This document shows positions 41,360-52,736 of a stretch of DNA of 64,000 nucleotides, in pieces. Under the pieces are notes generated by a model. It was given only the letters and a program-made list of their open reading frames with translations, searched no databases and was not told the origin of the DNA. The number at the start of each line of letters is the position of its first letter. Within the stretch, counting starts at the first letter, position 1. The translations under genes and the position numbers were made by a program. Location of the stretch: the NCBI GenBank assembly GCA_008729055.1, contig SDUX01000002.1:686496-750495 (forward strand). The letters are read 5' to 3'. This stretch comes from Pyropia haitanensis. Lineage: Eukaryota; Rhodophyta; Bangiophyceae; Bangiales; Bangiaceae.

Positions 41360-41946
41360 TCACCGCTCAAACAGCACGACCGCCTCGACGTGCGGCGTGT
41401 GGGGAAACAGGTCGACGGGGACGGCGAGGGCGGGCACAAACGGCTCGCCCGGGTAGGCCTTGGACGGCGGCCGCAGCAGCGGCAGCCCCGTGACGCCCAG
41501 GTTGTCCACCGCGCACGCCACGTAGACGAGCCGCCGCACGTCGGGCGCCGCGCGGAGCGCGCGGAGGACGGCCGCGTGGACGCCGCCGCGGGGCGGGTCC
41601 ACCACCGCCACCACCACCGGCGGCGGCGGCCTCGGCGCCGCGCCGGCGGCGGCGGCGGCGGCGGCGCCGCCGCCGCCGCCGCCGCGGCCGTCGTCGCGGG
41701 CGGCGGCGGCGGCGGCCATCGCGGCGCGGAGCGCCGCGACCGCGTCGCGGGTCGTTGCCTGCGCGGGCCCGCCCAGCCACGACACGTTGGCCACCCCGTT
41801 GGCCGCCGCGTTGGCCGCCGCGTCCGCCAGCGCCGCGGCGCACAGCTCCTGGCCGACCACGTGCGCGACGGCGGGGGCGAGCGCCACGCCAATCGTGCCC
41901 GTGCCGCAGCAGACGTCGAGGAGGCCCGTCACCGCGCCGCGGCTGC

Positions 41947-41978
<32 letters not shown>

Positions 41979-43565
41979 TCGACGCTGACGCCGCGGGCGG
42001 GAATGGCAGAGGGGACGACCGCGCCCGCGGCGGCGGCGGCGGTGGCGGCGGCGGCGGCGGTGGCGGCGGCGGCGGGGGTGGCGGCGGCGGAGGGGAGGGG
42101 GGGGGTGGCCGCAGCACTGGTGGCGGCGGCCGCCGCGGGAACGGCAGCGCCGGTGGAGGCGGCGGTGGAGGTGGCGGCGGGTGGTGCCTCTGGGGCGGGA
42201 CTCTCTGCCGCTGCAGCCGACACTAGAGCCGCCGTCGCGGGGGTGGCTGCCGCAGGGAGCGGACACGACGAATCCGCCGCGCTCGCCGCCACCACCCCGT
42301 CCATGGCGCTCCCGTCGGCGGCGGCAGCACCACCAGCGGGGGTGACGGCGGCGGCGGCGGCGTCGCCGTTGGCAGCGTCGCCGTTGGCAGCGCCGGCAGC
42401 GTCGGCAGCGTCGGCGGCGTCGGCGGCGTCGGCGGCGTCCATGGCGTCCGCAGCGCCGCCGGCGGGCGACGCGGCAGCGGCGGCGGCGGCGGCGGCGGCG
42501 GCCGCCGCAGCGGCGGCGGCCGCGTCCGCCTCCCGCCGGCGCGCCGCGTCGGCCACCGCGGCGGCGGCGGCGGCGGCCTCGGCGGCGGTGTCGCCCGTCG
42601 CCCACCGGCCAATGAGCGCGTACAGGCGGGCGGCCATGGCGGTGTGGACTTGGAAAAAGGCGCCCGCGCTGACGCGGTACGTGACGCCGCCAATGACCTC
42701 GGTGATGGCGGGAGGGGGCGGGGGGGGGGGGGGTGGCCCGCTGGGGGCGGCTGCCGCCGCGGCCGCCGCGGCCGCTGGGGGGGCCGCCGCGGCCGCCGCG
42801 GGGGCGGCCGCGGGGGTCGCTCCGCCGCCGTCGGTGGCGCTCGCGCCGCCGTCAGCAGCCGCCGCGGCGGCCGCAGGGGTGGCCGCGGCACCGTTGGCGA
42901 CAGCGGCCGCGGCGCCATCGACAGTGGCCGCGGCGCCACCAACAGTGGCCGCGGTGCCATCGACAGTAGCCGCGGCGCCGTCGGCGGCGGCCGCGGCGCC
43001 CCCCCCCCAGCTGGCGAGCACCTCCACCGGCCCCACCTCCCCCGCCGCCGCCGCCGCCACCGTCGACCGCCCATTGTGCACCTGCCACGCGGCGGCCCAG
43101 CGCGGGTCCCGCACCCCCCCCCCCGGCCCGTCACGGTGCGCGCCCGCCAGGTAGGCCCGCCGCGCGGCGGCAATGGCGGCCACATACGCCGCCTGCGCGG
43201 CGGCGATGGCGGCGGTGGGGTCCCCCCCCCCCCGCCGCCGCCGCCGCCGCCGACGCCCGCCGTCTGCACCTGCACCGTCGCGAGCACGTCGCCCGTGGCG
43301 TAGCCCTGGCGGACGGTGACGCCCCGCCAAAAGCCGCCGTGGTCGGCACGGTCGTAGGGCGGGTGCGGGGACGAGCGGAGGGCGGCGGTGAGGGCGGCCG
43401 CGACCGCGAGCGCCGCGTGGGAGGCGGTAACGCAGTCGGCGTCCGCGGCGCCAATGAGGTGGTTGCCGTGACGGTAGAGGCCGAGCGAGAAGCCCACCGC
43501 GGGGGTCAGGCCGGGGGGGGGGACGCGCCGGTGTAGCGGGGGGGGGGGGGAGCGCCGCCGCCGCA

Positions 43566-43601
<36 letters not shown>

Positions 43602-44949
43602 GCCGCCGTGGCCGTCGCGCCCGCCGCTGGCGGTGCCGCGGCGGGGGTGTCCCCGGCAGGAGCCACCGCCGCCAGCGTGGCGGGGTCCACCGCCGCCTCC
43701 CCCCCCGCCGTCGGCGCGGCCCGCTCCCCACCTGGCGCGGCGGGCGCGGCCTCCCCCCCCGCCGTCGGCGCGGCCCGCTCCCCACCTGGCGCGGCGGGCG
43801 CGGCCGCCCCCGCCGCCGCCACCGCCGCCCAGCCAATGGTAAACTCATTCTTGTTGCGGTAGTGCACCCGCTCCGCCGGCGGCGCCTGCACAACGGGCGC
43901 GACCAGACACGCGGGCGCCGCGCGGCGGCCGGCACCCCCCCCCCCACGCGTGGCCGCCGCGCCGCGGGCGGGAGTCCCGCCCCCCCCCCCCCCCCCCCCC
44001 CCCGTGCCGGCAGTGGCGGCGGCCAGCCACGGCGGCGGCACCCGTGGCGCCGCCCCCCCGCCGCCCGCGTACGTTGCCGCCACCGCGACGGTGACCTTGG
44101 CCAGCGCCCGCCGCACCGCCCGCGCCTTGGCCGCCACCTGCTTGGCGTAGGGGGTGTGCCGCCACGGCGCCGTCACCGACGCGGCCGTCGGCGGCGGCGG
44201 GGCGGCCGCGTCGCCGTCGCCGCCGTCGCCGTCACGGTCGCGGTCGGCACGCCCGTGGCCGCCGCGGCCGCCGCCGTCGTGGCGACCGCGCTTGGCACCC
44301 GGCGGGGGCGGCAGGCCTCCCCCCCCCCCCCCCCCCCCCCCACCGCACCCGCCGCGGCGGCCGCCTCGGCCGCCACCCGCTTGGCCGAGTGCCCCCCCTG
44401 CAGCGCCGCCACCAGCCGCACGCCCTTGACGCACAGCCCGTCCAGGCACGCCGCCGCCGCCGCCGCGTCCGCGGCAGACCCAAACGTCAGGAACGCCACG
44501 TCCTGACGGGGCAGCTTGAGCAGCGCGTGTGGCGGCAGTGGGGGGGGGGGGGCGCGCCGCCGGCGGTGCGGGCCGCGGCGGCGGTGGCGGCGGCGGCGAC
44601 GGCGGCGGCGAGGAGCTTGGCGAGCGTTTTTTTTGTGGAAAAGTAGGGGACGTTGCGGAGGCACACCTTGAGGGGGGGGGGGGGGGGGGGGGGGGGGTGC
44701 CGCCGCCGCTGCCGCATCCGCCGTCGGCGCCGCCGCTGCCACACGCGTCGATGCCGACGGCGCTGCCGCCGCGGGCGACGACGCGGCTGCCGCCGCCGCC
44801 GTCGGCGTCATTGCTGGCGGTGTCCCCGCCGGTGCGGCGGCGGCGGCAGCGTCGGCGGCGCCCCCCCCCTCCGCGCCACCCACCACGGGCGTGGCCGCCG
44901 CGGCGGCAGCGGCGGCGGCGGCAGCAGCGGCGGCGGCAGCAGCGGCGGC

Positions 44950-44986
<37 letters not shown>

Positions 44987-45126
44987 GCGCCGCCCGCGGG
45001 CGGCGCGGCGGCGGCGCCGACGACGACGGGCGCGGCCGCCGCGGTGGCGGCCGGCCGCGACGGCGACGGCGGCGGCACGGGGGTGCTCCCCGCTGGGGCG
45101 GGTGTGTCGGCGGGGGTGGCGTCCAT
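41360..45126 (-). CDS. RRM + m5U RNA methyltransferase, TRMT2A-like, frames broken
   Basis: ATG 45126 (MDATPADTPAPAGSTP) begins an Ala-rich N-terminus. Next is an RRM-type segment, LKVCLRNVPYFSTKKTLAKLL then VAFLTFGSAADAAAAAACLDG, then the catalytic part: VHYRNKNEFTIGW, GFSLGLYRHGNHLIGAADADC, VIGGVTYRVSAGAFFQVH, LLDVCCGTGTIGVALA, VVDPPRGGVH and LVYVACAVDNLG (the Cys of the usual YVSCNP motif is kept), ending LFPHTPHVEAVVLFER. RRM plus TrmA-type domain is the layout of TRMT2A, which makes m5U54 in tRNA. Frame changes lie at G/C runs near 44675-44697, 44540-44550, 44320-44342, 43530-43548 and 43216-43230. A roughly 250-residue Ala-rich stretch separates FFQVH from LLDVCCGTG. Confidence 0.75.
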
Positions 45127-46081
45127 CGTGCGAGGCAACAGCGGGCAGCCGGGGAGAGGGGGGTTCCCGCGTGTGACGGGTGCGTTGGTGCCGACGGGCT
45201 GGGAAGCAGGGGTGGGCGAGCGCGGAACGCGCAGAGACGACGCCGACGCCGACGCGCTGCCGAGGGCAGTGGCCACGTAGCGTCGTCGTCGACGGATCAC
45301 GCAGCGCCGATCGGACCGCTTTTCACCACAATACTGTACTGTACGCCCGATTGGGATCCACTTGAAACGCGTCACCGAGCGTGCCGTCGCCCTGCCTCTC
45401 CCGCGCTCCCTGCCACCCTAACCCGATGCGCGTTGCCCCGCTTCCCAGTGGCGCGTGTGGGCGCCACCCCTCGCTGCTCTTCCCACGCCACGCATCAGGG
45501 ACGACGCCACGGGTGGTTTCCCCGGCGGGACCGCACCAACAGCGACGCGGGGCGCGGCCTGCCGGGGGCACCGATGGGGTGCCGCCGCCGCTGGACCCGC
45601 CGCAGACTGCGACGCCCCTTGCGTCCGCTCAGACTCTATGGGATTCTCGCTCGCACTGCTGCGTTTGGCTGCCGCGGTCGCCCCCACGGAACAAGAGCAG
45701 ATTGACAGGCGTGGTGTGCGCTGGTGCACCCACAGGCGACCAAGAGACCAAGAGGCCTGTTCTGTCTCGGAGGGCTACTCTCCAACGATACGACGGTGTA
45801 TGCTTCCTTGCCAGCAGCGTGTCGCATCTGCCTCCTCTTGGCTGCCAGGAGTCTGTCTGGAAGCGCCCCGGAGTGACTACAGCAGGGTGGGGATGACCCA
45901 CTTTCTTGACGTATGATTGGTGCAATCTTCCTAATGCTTCTGTGGATATCTTTGCATAAATAGCATCTTGAATGCGGCCGTGTCGGTGGCGGCGGCCTTC
46001 GCGGCGTCCGTCGCGTCGGTGACAGCGGCCGTCGTTGTTGTCTGCGGCAATGCCGACGGGCCAACCAGTTGTCGGAAGGGG

Positions 46082-46112
<31 letters not shown>

Positions 46113-46739
46113 AGAGGCGGCGTTGGCGGCGGCAGTGGTGGGGCGGTGGCCGCTCGTGCCGCCAACCGTGTCGATTCGGACCCGCCAGCGACGGCCGGCG
46201 GCGGCGTGCACCCGAGCAGCCCGGCGTTGAGGAGGTACGACTGGAAGAAAACACGCACGGTGCTCCTAATTGTGGGGTCGCTTTGGAAAACACATGACGG
46301 GTCAGCCATGCGGACATGCCTGGCGCTCGCGCGAAAGGCAAGCTGCCCGGTGTCGCAGTGGACGAGCGTCCTTCCATCATGACTACGTTCTGATGGGGAA
46401 ACCGCGTAGCCGTGAGATCACTGGGCACGATGGCGGTGGGCGGCTGACAAGAAATCTGCGCTGACGTGCGGCGTGGCACAGTCAGGGGGGGAGGCCTGAC
46501 AAGGTTTGGCCCACAACAGACCGGTCCGCACCGCCAGCGATTGCATGGGGCCCACGCGCAGCCCCCTGCCCAGCCACCCGTCGCTACTGCGCTGGGCGCC
46601 TGGGCACTTGGGCGGTGAGAGGACTCCGGGGGCGCCGAGGTAGATAGGCCGGTCCTCCCCGCACGGTCTGCTGGGGCCCGCCGGGGCGTTAGTCGCGTTA
46701 CATTAGGGGGGGTCGGGAGGGCGGCGACGGAGGCGATGG
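45127..46739. other. intergenic, mixed composition
   Basis: Contains the likely TRMT2A-like promoter (AT-richer at about 45290-45370) and sequence of moderate GC with no recognised gene. A GGC-rich patch lies at about 46077-46130. Confidence 0.4.
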
Positions 46740-47050
46740 GACGATTAGGGAGATTCCCTCTACGAGGGGGGCTTGGTGGTGCCGACCGTTGCAGAGGTGC
46801 ATGCGGAGCGGTGATCCACCTTAGACCGTTGGGCAGACGGGGGTAGACCTGCGAGGGGACCCCATCATATGCTGCGACGAGGGCGCTTGTTCGGCCTCCA
46901 GCGGAGCGCCTGACAAGGGCTGCCGGCTCGCTGAAGAAGGAAGGACGGAGGGAGTGACGGGCGAGGGGGGAAAAAGGATGCAGCCTCGCAGGACTCTGTC
47001 TGGAGTCGAACATATCCCCCAAAGTGGCTCGCTGGCGCAGAGAAATAGCT
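46740..47050 (+). pseudogene. decayed paralogue of the Cys-rich membrane protein
   Basis: 46831-46926 translates with CQTGVD-like and CC..ACSA..GAP.KGC spacing matching the gene at 47934; 21 of 32 residues agree by eye. Upstream DNA still aligns but has a TGA near 46812. The GTACGT donor that follows the matching codons in the intact gene is replaced by CTCGCT, and the reading continues into non-homologous sequence. A trace of exon 2 (AAAGTGGCTCGCTGG near 47024-47038, against ACGAAGTGGCTGTGC) is possible. Tandem relic, same strand, about 1.3 kb upstream. Confidence 0.6.
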
Positions 47051-47933
47051 TGTCCGTCGGGAGAGCACAGCGCTTGTACAGTACCAGTACTGTACGCTCA
47101 CAAGCGCACGGCGGCGGCGTGATTGACATGTGTCACGCTGATGACAGAAGGATGCGGCTGACAGTGCTTGCGCAGCATGCTACCCAATCCCTGCGTCTTC
47201 ATGGCGTGTACTCGCCCGCCACGCCCAGCAGTTCCCGGCTGTCGCGCCGGGTGGTTGTGTGCCGCAGCGGGGAGGCTTCCAAGAGAGCTCACCTGGCGAA
47301 TTGCTCCTCGCCGCGCGTCCCACTGCCGCACGACCGCCGTGGGCAAGGTGACACTGGGGGGGGACGCCTCTGGTGAGGTGCGCAACGAGGTCATAAAGAG
47401 CAGGCAGCAGGATGGGGTGAGCGCCGCCGTCCCCAGTGTCTGGGACGGGAGCGAGCTGTCGCGTCCACCAACCTGTGCGGGGAAGAATGACCCTGCCCTG
47501 TACTCGCCCGCCGTGGCGAGGAGGGGGGCGGGGTAGAGGGGAGCGCGGGGATGGACGCGAGGAGAGCCGGCCGCCTCTACGTTGCATCGCGGGGGGTGAC
47601 CTATCCCTCGCGGTCCGCCAGGGTGCTTGCACTGTATTCTGATGCTGTTCCTCGGTGCCCCGACCGTGCAGCTTCCCCCCCACGTGTCCCCGCCGCAACA
47701 GGGCACCCACCCTATCGGTACATACGCGGGCGGCGCACGGACCGCCCGCACTACCACGCCCATCCCACGCAACCATGTATCCGGTGTGGACATTCTCGTT
47801 TGCCAGTGTGCGCACCCCCCTCCCCTCCGCCACCACATAGAGTTCCCCGTCCCTCGCATCCCCGCCGCCCGTCGTCCAGTCTCGCCTCTTTTGGAGACAG
47901 ATGGAGCGCGCTAGGACTCACTCTCGGCACAGC
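47051..47933. other. intergenic between relic and intact Cys-rich gene
   Basis: Mixed composition, no recognised gene; holds the presumed promoter of the Cys-rich gene. Confidence 0.35.
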
Positions 47934-49022
47934 ATGCGCCACGCCGCCGCCACCGCTGCCACCGCCGCTGCCGTGGCTGCCGTTGCGGGCGACGCCGCAG
48001 CGGCCACCCGGTGCGCAGCCATCCTCGACTTCACCGCGTCTTGTGACGCCGCCGATGGCCTCCTCACCGTGCCCTCCGATGGCTTTTCCTTTGCTGCCAC
48101 CTGCCGCGGCTACTGCTTTGGCACCGCTGTGACTATCCGGCAGCGGCCGTGTGCGTTTTGCACCGGCGAACGGTGCCAGACGGGAGTGGACATGCGGGGA
48201 GAGACTATGGTGTGCTGCAACGAGGACGCCTGCTCGGCAGCCTGTGGGGCGCCCGAAAAGGGATGTCGGTACGTTGCGAACTCGGAAGGGGGACGAGGGA
48301 ACGGGATGGGGTGACGGAGAGCGGATGGCCACTGGGACCCTGAGGGAGCGAGTCGAAGGTAGGAATGGCACACGTCGGACGTGTTCGGAGGGTTGGCTGC
48401 TGTCGACACATCTATGACGCCTTCTGAGCGAGGAGGCAGGCAAACTTCCTCAGCTTGCTAAACAAATACATCTCTTGTCTTTCCCCATCGTACTCCTCTT
48501 TGAATTGCCTTTGTCTGTGTGAGCGCCGCCCGTGTCCAATCCCTCCCCCCGACAACTCACAGGTGGAACGGAGACTGCACGAAGTGGCTGTGCAGTGCGA
48601 CCATTGCCGCGTCTCCGCCAACCAACGGTGGCACATCCGTGCCGGTCCCCACGTCCGCCCCCGCTGCGCCGCCACCCACACCCGCCCCAGCGCCCCCGCC
48701 GACCCCAACATCCGCACCCTTGTCGCCGCCCACTTCCGCACCTACCCAAGCGCCCCCGGATCGTGGCGGGATCCCCATCCCGACGTCACCCCTGGGCGGC
48801 GGCGGTGCGTCCCCGTCGCCGACGAAGGCACCCAACGAGAGCAGCGGCAGCAAGTTCCCCGAATGGGGCGTCGCGGTCATCTCGGCGGTGGGGGTCATTG
48901 TGGCCGCCCTCATCGGCGCGCTGTGCGTTAAGCGGACCGGCGCGTGCGTACAGGGGCCAGTGAGCGTCAGCATCAACCGGCCGTCGGCGGGACCGGCGGG
49001 CGCCGACAGGCGGGGGGCGTGA
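47934..49022 (+). CDS. Cys-rich single-pass membrane protein, two exons
   Basis: Exons 47934-48268 and 48563-49022 (donor TGTCG|GTACGT, acceptor CTCACAG|GTGG) give 264 residues. ATG 47934 (an in-frame ATG lies at 47901) opens an Ala-rich signal peptide. The mature N-part has 14 cysteines in about 105 residues, including CRGYCFG, CAFCTGERC, VCCNEDACSAACG and, across the intron, GCRWNGDCTKWLC; that pairing across the junction supports the splice. Then a Pro/Thr/Ser-rich stalk (about 80 residues), a membrane helix (WGVAVISAVGVIVAALIGALCV) and a short basic tail. The layout is that of a type I surface protein. No named family recognised; the Cys spacing is not EGF or chitin-binding as far as can be told by eye. 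Confidence 0.6.
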
Positions 49023-50036
49023 GACCACGATGCATGGCCACCGGGGAAGCCGTGGTCGCATAGTCATGGTGGTGGCGTCTGATAGCCACGAGCGCCAGTG
49101 GCCACGCGACCGCGTGTCCGCTCCGGCAAGCGGTACGCCCCTTTGCATCGCTGCGCTGCTCATAGCTCGTGTTCTTCTCCTGCTGGCCACCTCTTGACGG
49201 GGTGTGTGGTTCGAATATGGATTCGGTTTTTGGTTTTGGTTTTGGTTCTGACGTCGGTTTCGGATCGTGAGGTCGGGAGGTCGGGCGCTGCCGACCCGCG
49301 GCGGGGCGGATACGACCGGTGCTGGCCGCCGCGTGCGAGGAGCACCGCCCCTGCAGAGAACGCAGTGCGTTCTGCGTTTTTCCCACGCGGGAGCCGGGCA
49401 GAGTGGCGGGTGATCGGCTCAATGGTCGTGCGGGTGGATACGGCAGCGCGCGAGGAGACGTTGTCGGTTGGTGCAGACGGGAAGCCGGCAGACGGCATGG
49501 AGACCGCATCGCGCTCGCCGCGGCGGCGTCCACGCCACGACGGTGGCGTCTAGTGGCTGCGGGTGCCCGTCGCCGCCCGACCACGGGTGACCGTCTGGCA
49601 ACGTCGGACGGGTGCGTGGACGGGCTTTGGCCTTTGAATTTGGTTGTATTTTTATTTTTGAATCACCGACAAGTGTGGCTGGCTGCGGCCGTGTCGGTTG
49701 TTTGAGGGCGACACGGGCCGACGTCGGAGGCCGCTGCAGGTGGGGTCTGGGGGGCGCGGGGGAAGGAGGTGCGGCGCCACGGACATGAGGGTGCCGCTGC
49801 TGCTGCCGCTACTCAAGGGCATACAGGACACGGTGATGCTGAGGAAGCGGCAGCCACACAAATTGTGGACGTCCGCAAGAGGCAGCAGCAAAGAGGCGTG
49901 TTCCTCAAAGGACCAGCGCGAGCCACAACGGCTGACCAACGTGGACAGAGAGGCGTGCGCACGTGCGTGCGAGCATGCAAGGCACCTACAGCTTTTGCCA
50001 CAAAAAAAGAAAGCACAAAATTGAACACAACACCCC
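49023..50036. other. 3' region between Cys-rich gene and EF-G
   Basis: Moderate GC, with a GGTTTT-type repeat near 49224-49247 and an A-rich end (50001-50025) that is the EF-G 3' flank. No gene seen. Confidence 0.4.
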
Positions 50037-52736
50037 CTACTCAGCAATCACCGGCTTGCCGTACTTGTTTGCAATCTCCGTCGACACGGCCGCCGGCACA
50101 ATGTCGTACGAGTCGAGCTGCATCGAGTACGAGGCGCGGCCCTTGGACATGGAGCGCAGGTTGCTAATGTAGGAGAACATCTGCGCCAGCGGCACCAGCG
50201 CCGTGATGACCTTGGTGTTGCCCCGGTCACCCAGGTTCTGCACCAGCCCCCGCCGGCTGTTGAGGTCGCCCAGGACGTCGCCCATGTACTCCTCGGGCGT
50301 CACCACCTCCACCTTCATGACGGGCTCCATCAGCTTGGGGCCGGCCTTGCGCATGCCCTCCCGGAACGCCGCCCGCGCCGCAATCTCAAACGCCAGCACC
50401 GACGAATCGACATTGTGGTAGGCACCGTCGGTGAGGGTAGCACGAAGGTTGAGGAGGGGGAAGCCAGCAACAACACCATTCATCAGCTCCGACTCGACAC
50501 CCTTCTGCACACCCGCCCAGTACTCGCGGGGCACGGCGCCACCCTTGATGGTCGACGTAAACTCAAAGCCTGTCGCCCCGCCCGCCGTGTCCTCCTGGGA
50601 CTCCTCCTCGCCAAACGGTTCAAACTCCATCACCACACGCGCATACTGGCCGCTGCCACCCGACTGCTTCTTGTGCGTGTAGTCGACAACCGCCTTCTTG
50701 GTGATGGTCTCGCGGTACGCCACCTGCGGGGCGCCCACCTCGCACTCGACGCTGAACTCACGCTTCATCCGGTCCACAATGATGTCCAGGTGGAGCTCAC
50801 CCATCCCCTCAATGACCGTCTGGTTCGAGTCGTCATCGCGAGAGAAGCGGAAGGACGGGTCCTCCTGCGCGAGCTTGACCAACGCCACGCCCATCTTCTC
50901 ATTATCGGCCTTGGACTTGGGCTCCACCGACACCTTGATAACCGGCTCGGGGAACTCCATCCGCTCCAGGATAACCGGCGCCCCTGGGTCGCACAGCGTC
51001 TCACCCGTGATGGTGTCCTTGAGGCCCGCCACCGCAATGATGTCGCCCGCGCGCGCCTCCTTCACGTCCTCCCGGTCGTTGGCGTGCATGAGCAGCATCC
51101 GCCCAATGCGCTCCTTCTTGTTCTTCACCGTGTTGAGCACCGACGTGCCCGCCTTGAGCACGCCAGAGTAGATGCGGCAGAAGGTGAGGGTGCCCACAAA
51201 CGGATCAGTGGCAATCTTGAACGCCAGAGCCGAGAAGGGCTCCTCGTCGCTCGACAGGCGCTCCATCTTGACCTCCACATCATCGACCGCCACACCCGCA
51301 ATCGGGGGCACGTCAATGGGGGAGGGCATGTAGTCGGCCACAGCGTCCAGCAGCGGCTGCACGCCAATGTTCTTGTACGCCGAGCCGCACACGACGGGGA
51401 CAATGGACAGGTTGATGGTGCCCTTGCGGATGCACTTCTTGATCGTGGGGATGTCAATCTCTTCCTCGTTCAGGTACCGCTCCATGACTTCATCGTCCTG
51501 CTCCACCGCGAGCTCAATCAGCTCCTCGCGGTACTGCTCAGCGCGCTCCCTGAGGTCTTCGGGGATCTCCTCCTCGTGGAAGGAGGCGCCAAGGGTATCC
51601 GAGTCCCAGATGATAGCCTTCATCGTCAGCAGGTCCACAATGCCCGAAAGGTCCGCCTCCGCACCGATGGGAAGCTGCAGCACAGCCGGGACGGCACCCA
51701 AGTTGGTCTTCATCATCTCCACCGTGTTGTAAAAGTCCGCGCCGATGCGGTCCATCTTGTTGGCAAAGCACATGCGGGGGACCTTGTACTTATTCGCCTG
51801 GCGCCAGACCGTCTCGGACTGGGGCTCCACCCCCGACACCGAGTCAAACACCGCAACGGCGCCATCAAGCACACGGAGGGAGCGCTCCACCTCGAGCGTA
51901 AAGTCGACGTGGCCGGGCGTGTCAATAATGTTGATCCGGCAGTCCTTCCAAAACGTGGTGGTCGCAGCCGACGTGATGGTGATCCCGCGCTCCTGCTCCT
52001 GCGCCATCCAGTCCATGGTGGCGGCGCCATCGTGCACCTCCCCAATCTTGTACGACTTGCCCGTGTAGTAGAGGATGCGCTCGGTGGTGGTGGTCTTGCC
52101 AGCCTGTGCAGACGCAAAACGGGGAGCACGGACGGTGGGGGCGTCGATAAAGAAGACAGCACACGCGGTCAGACAGGCCATCCCCATAACCGGCGCTCGT
52201 CTGGGGCACAGACCAGCATGGCAAAGGAACAGCCATCTGCGTCGCGTCGCCCACCAGCTCACACGCTCCCCACCCCCGCCACTTGCTCGCCGTCATCCAA
52301 ACACGGTACAGGCAGCAGTCCAAACCCTCTCCCCACCGCAAACACGCCCTCCCACCACCTCCACCAGAACACCACCTCCACCCCTCCCTCCCTCCCTCCC
52401 TCCCTCCCTCCCTCCCTCCCCCCCCCCCCATCCCCCTCCGCCCGACGCAGCCCCCTCCCCCCAACGTACGTCAATGTGCGCCATAATCCCAATGTTGCGG
52501 TAGTCCTTGATCGGGTACTGCCGGCCAGACCCCCCGTCGGCAGCCATGCGCAGCGGCGCCGCCGACGGCACCGTCGGCAGCACCGGCGGCGCGACGCGCG
52601 TCGCGCGCAGCGGCAGCGGCGCCGCCGTCGACGCGCGGAGGCCGCCCCATGTCGACGCCCGCACGTCCGCGCGGGCCGCCCCGCGGGTGGGGCCGGGCGC
52701 CGCCGCGACGGGCGTCACAAAGCCCGTCGACGCCAT
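50037..52736 (-). CDS. elongation factor G, nuclear-encoded, plastid
   Basis: Exon 1 52736-52470 (89 codons), intron 52469-52104, exon 2 52103-50037; 777 residues. The donor GTACGT follows CACATTGAC and the acceptor CACAG precedes GCTGGCAAG, so the intron falls inside the G1 P-loop AHID|AGKT. ATG 52736 opens a leader ([21 protein letters not shown]...) ending near [11 protein letters not shown] hallmarks: [64 protein letters not shown] and a complete C-terminus ([16 protein letters not shown]). It catalyses ribosomal translocation. It resembles plastid/bacterial rather than cytosolic EF-2; the leader makes plastid more likely than mitochondrion. Confidence 0.9.
52382..52420. repeat. CCCT tetranucleotide array in the EF-G intron
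   Basis: About ten tandem CCCT/CCTC units inside the single EF-G intron, followed by a C-run. On the coding strand this is a GGGA-type purine tract. Confidence 0.6.

Noticed and set aside
47627..47914. Small plus-strand frames upstream of the Cys-rich gene
   Set aside because: No signal peptide, Cys pattern or similarity to the neighbouring gene; likely chance.
49195..49225. GGTTCGAAT resembling a tRNA T-loop
   Set aside because: The bases after the loop do not pair with those before it, and no anticodon arm or acceptor stem fits.
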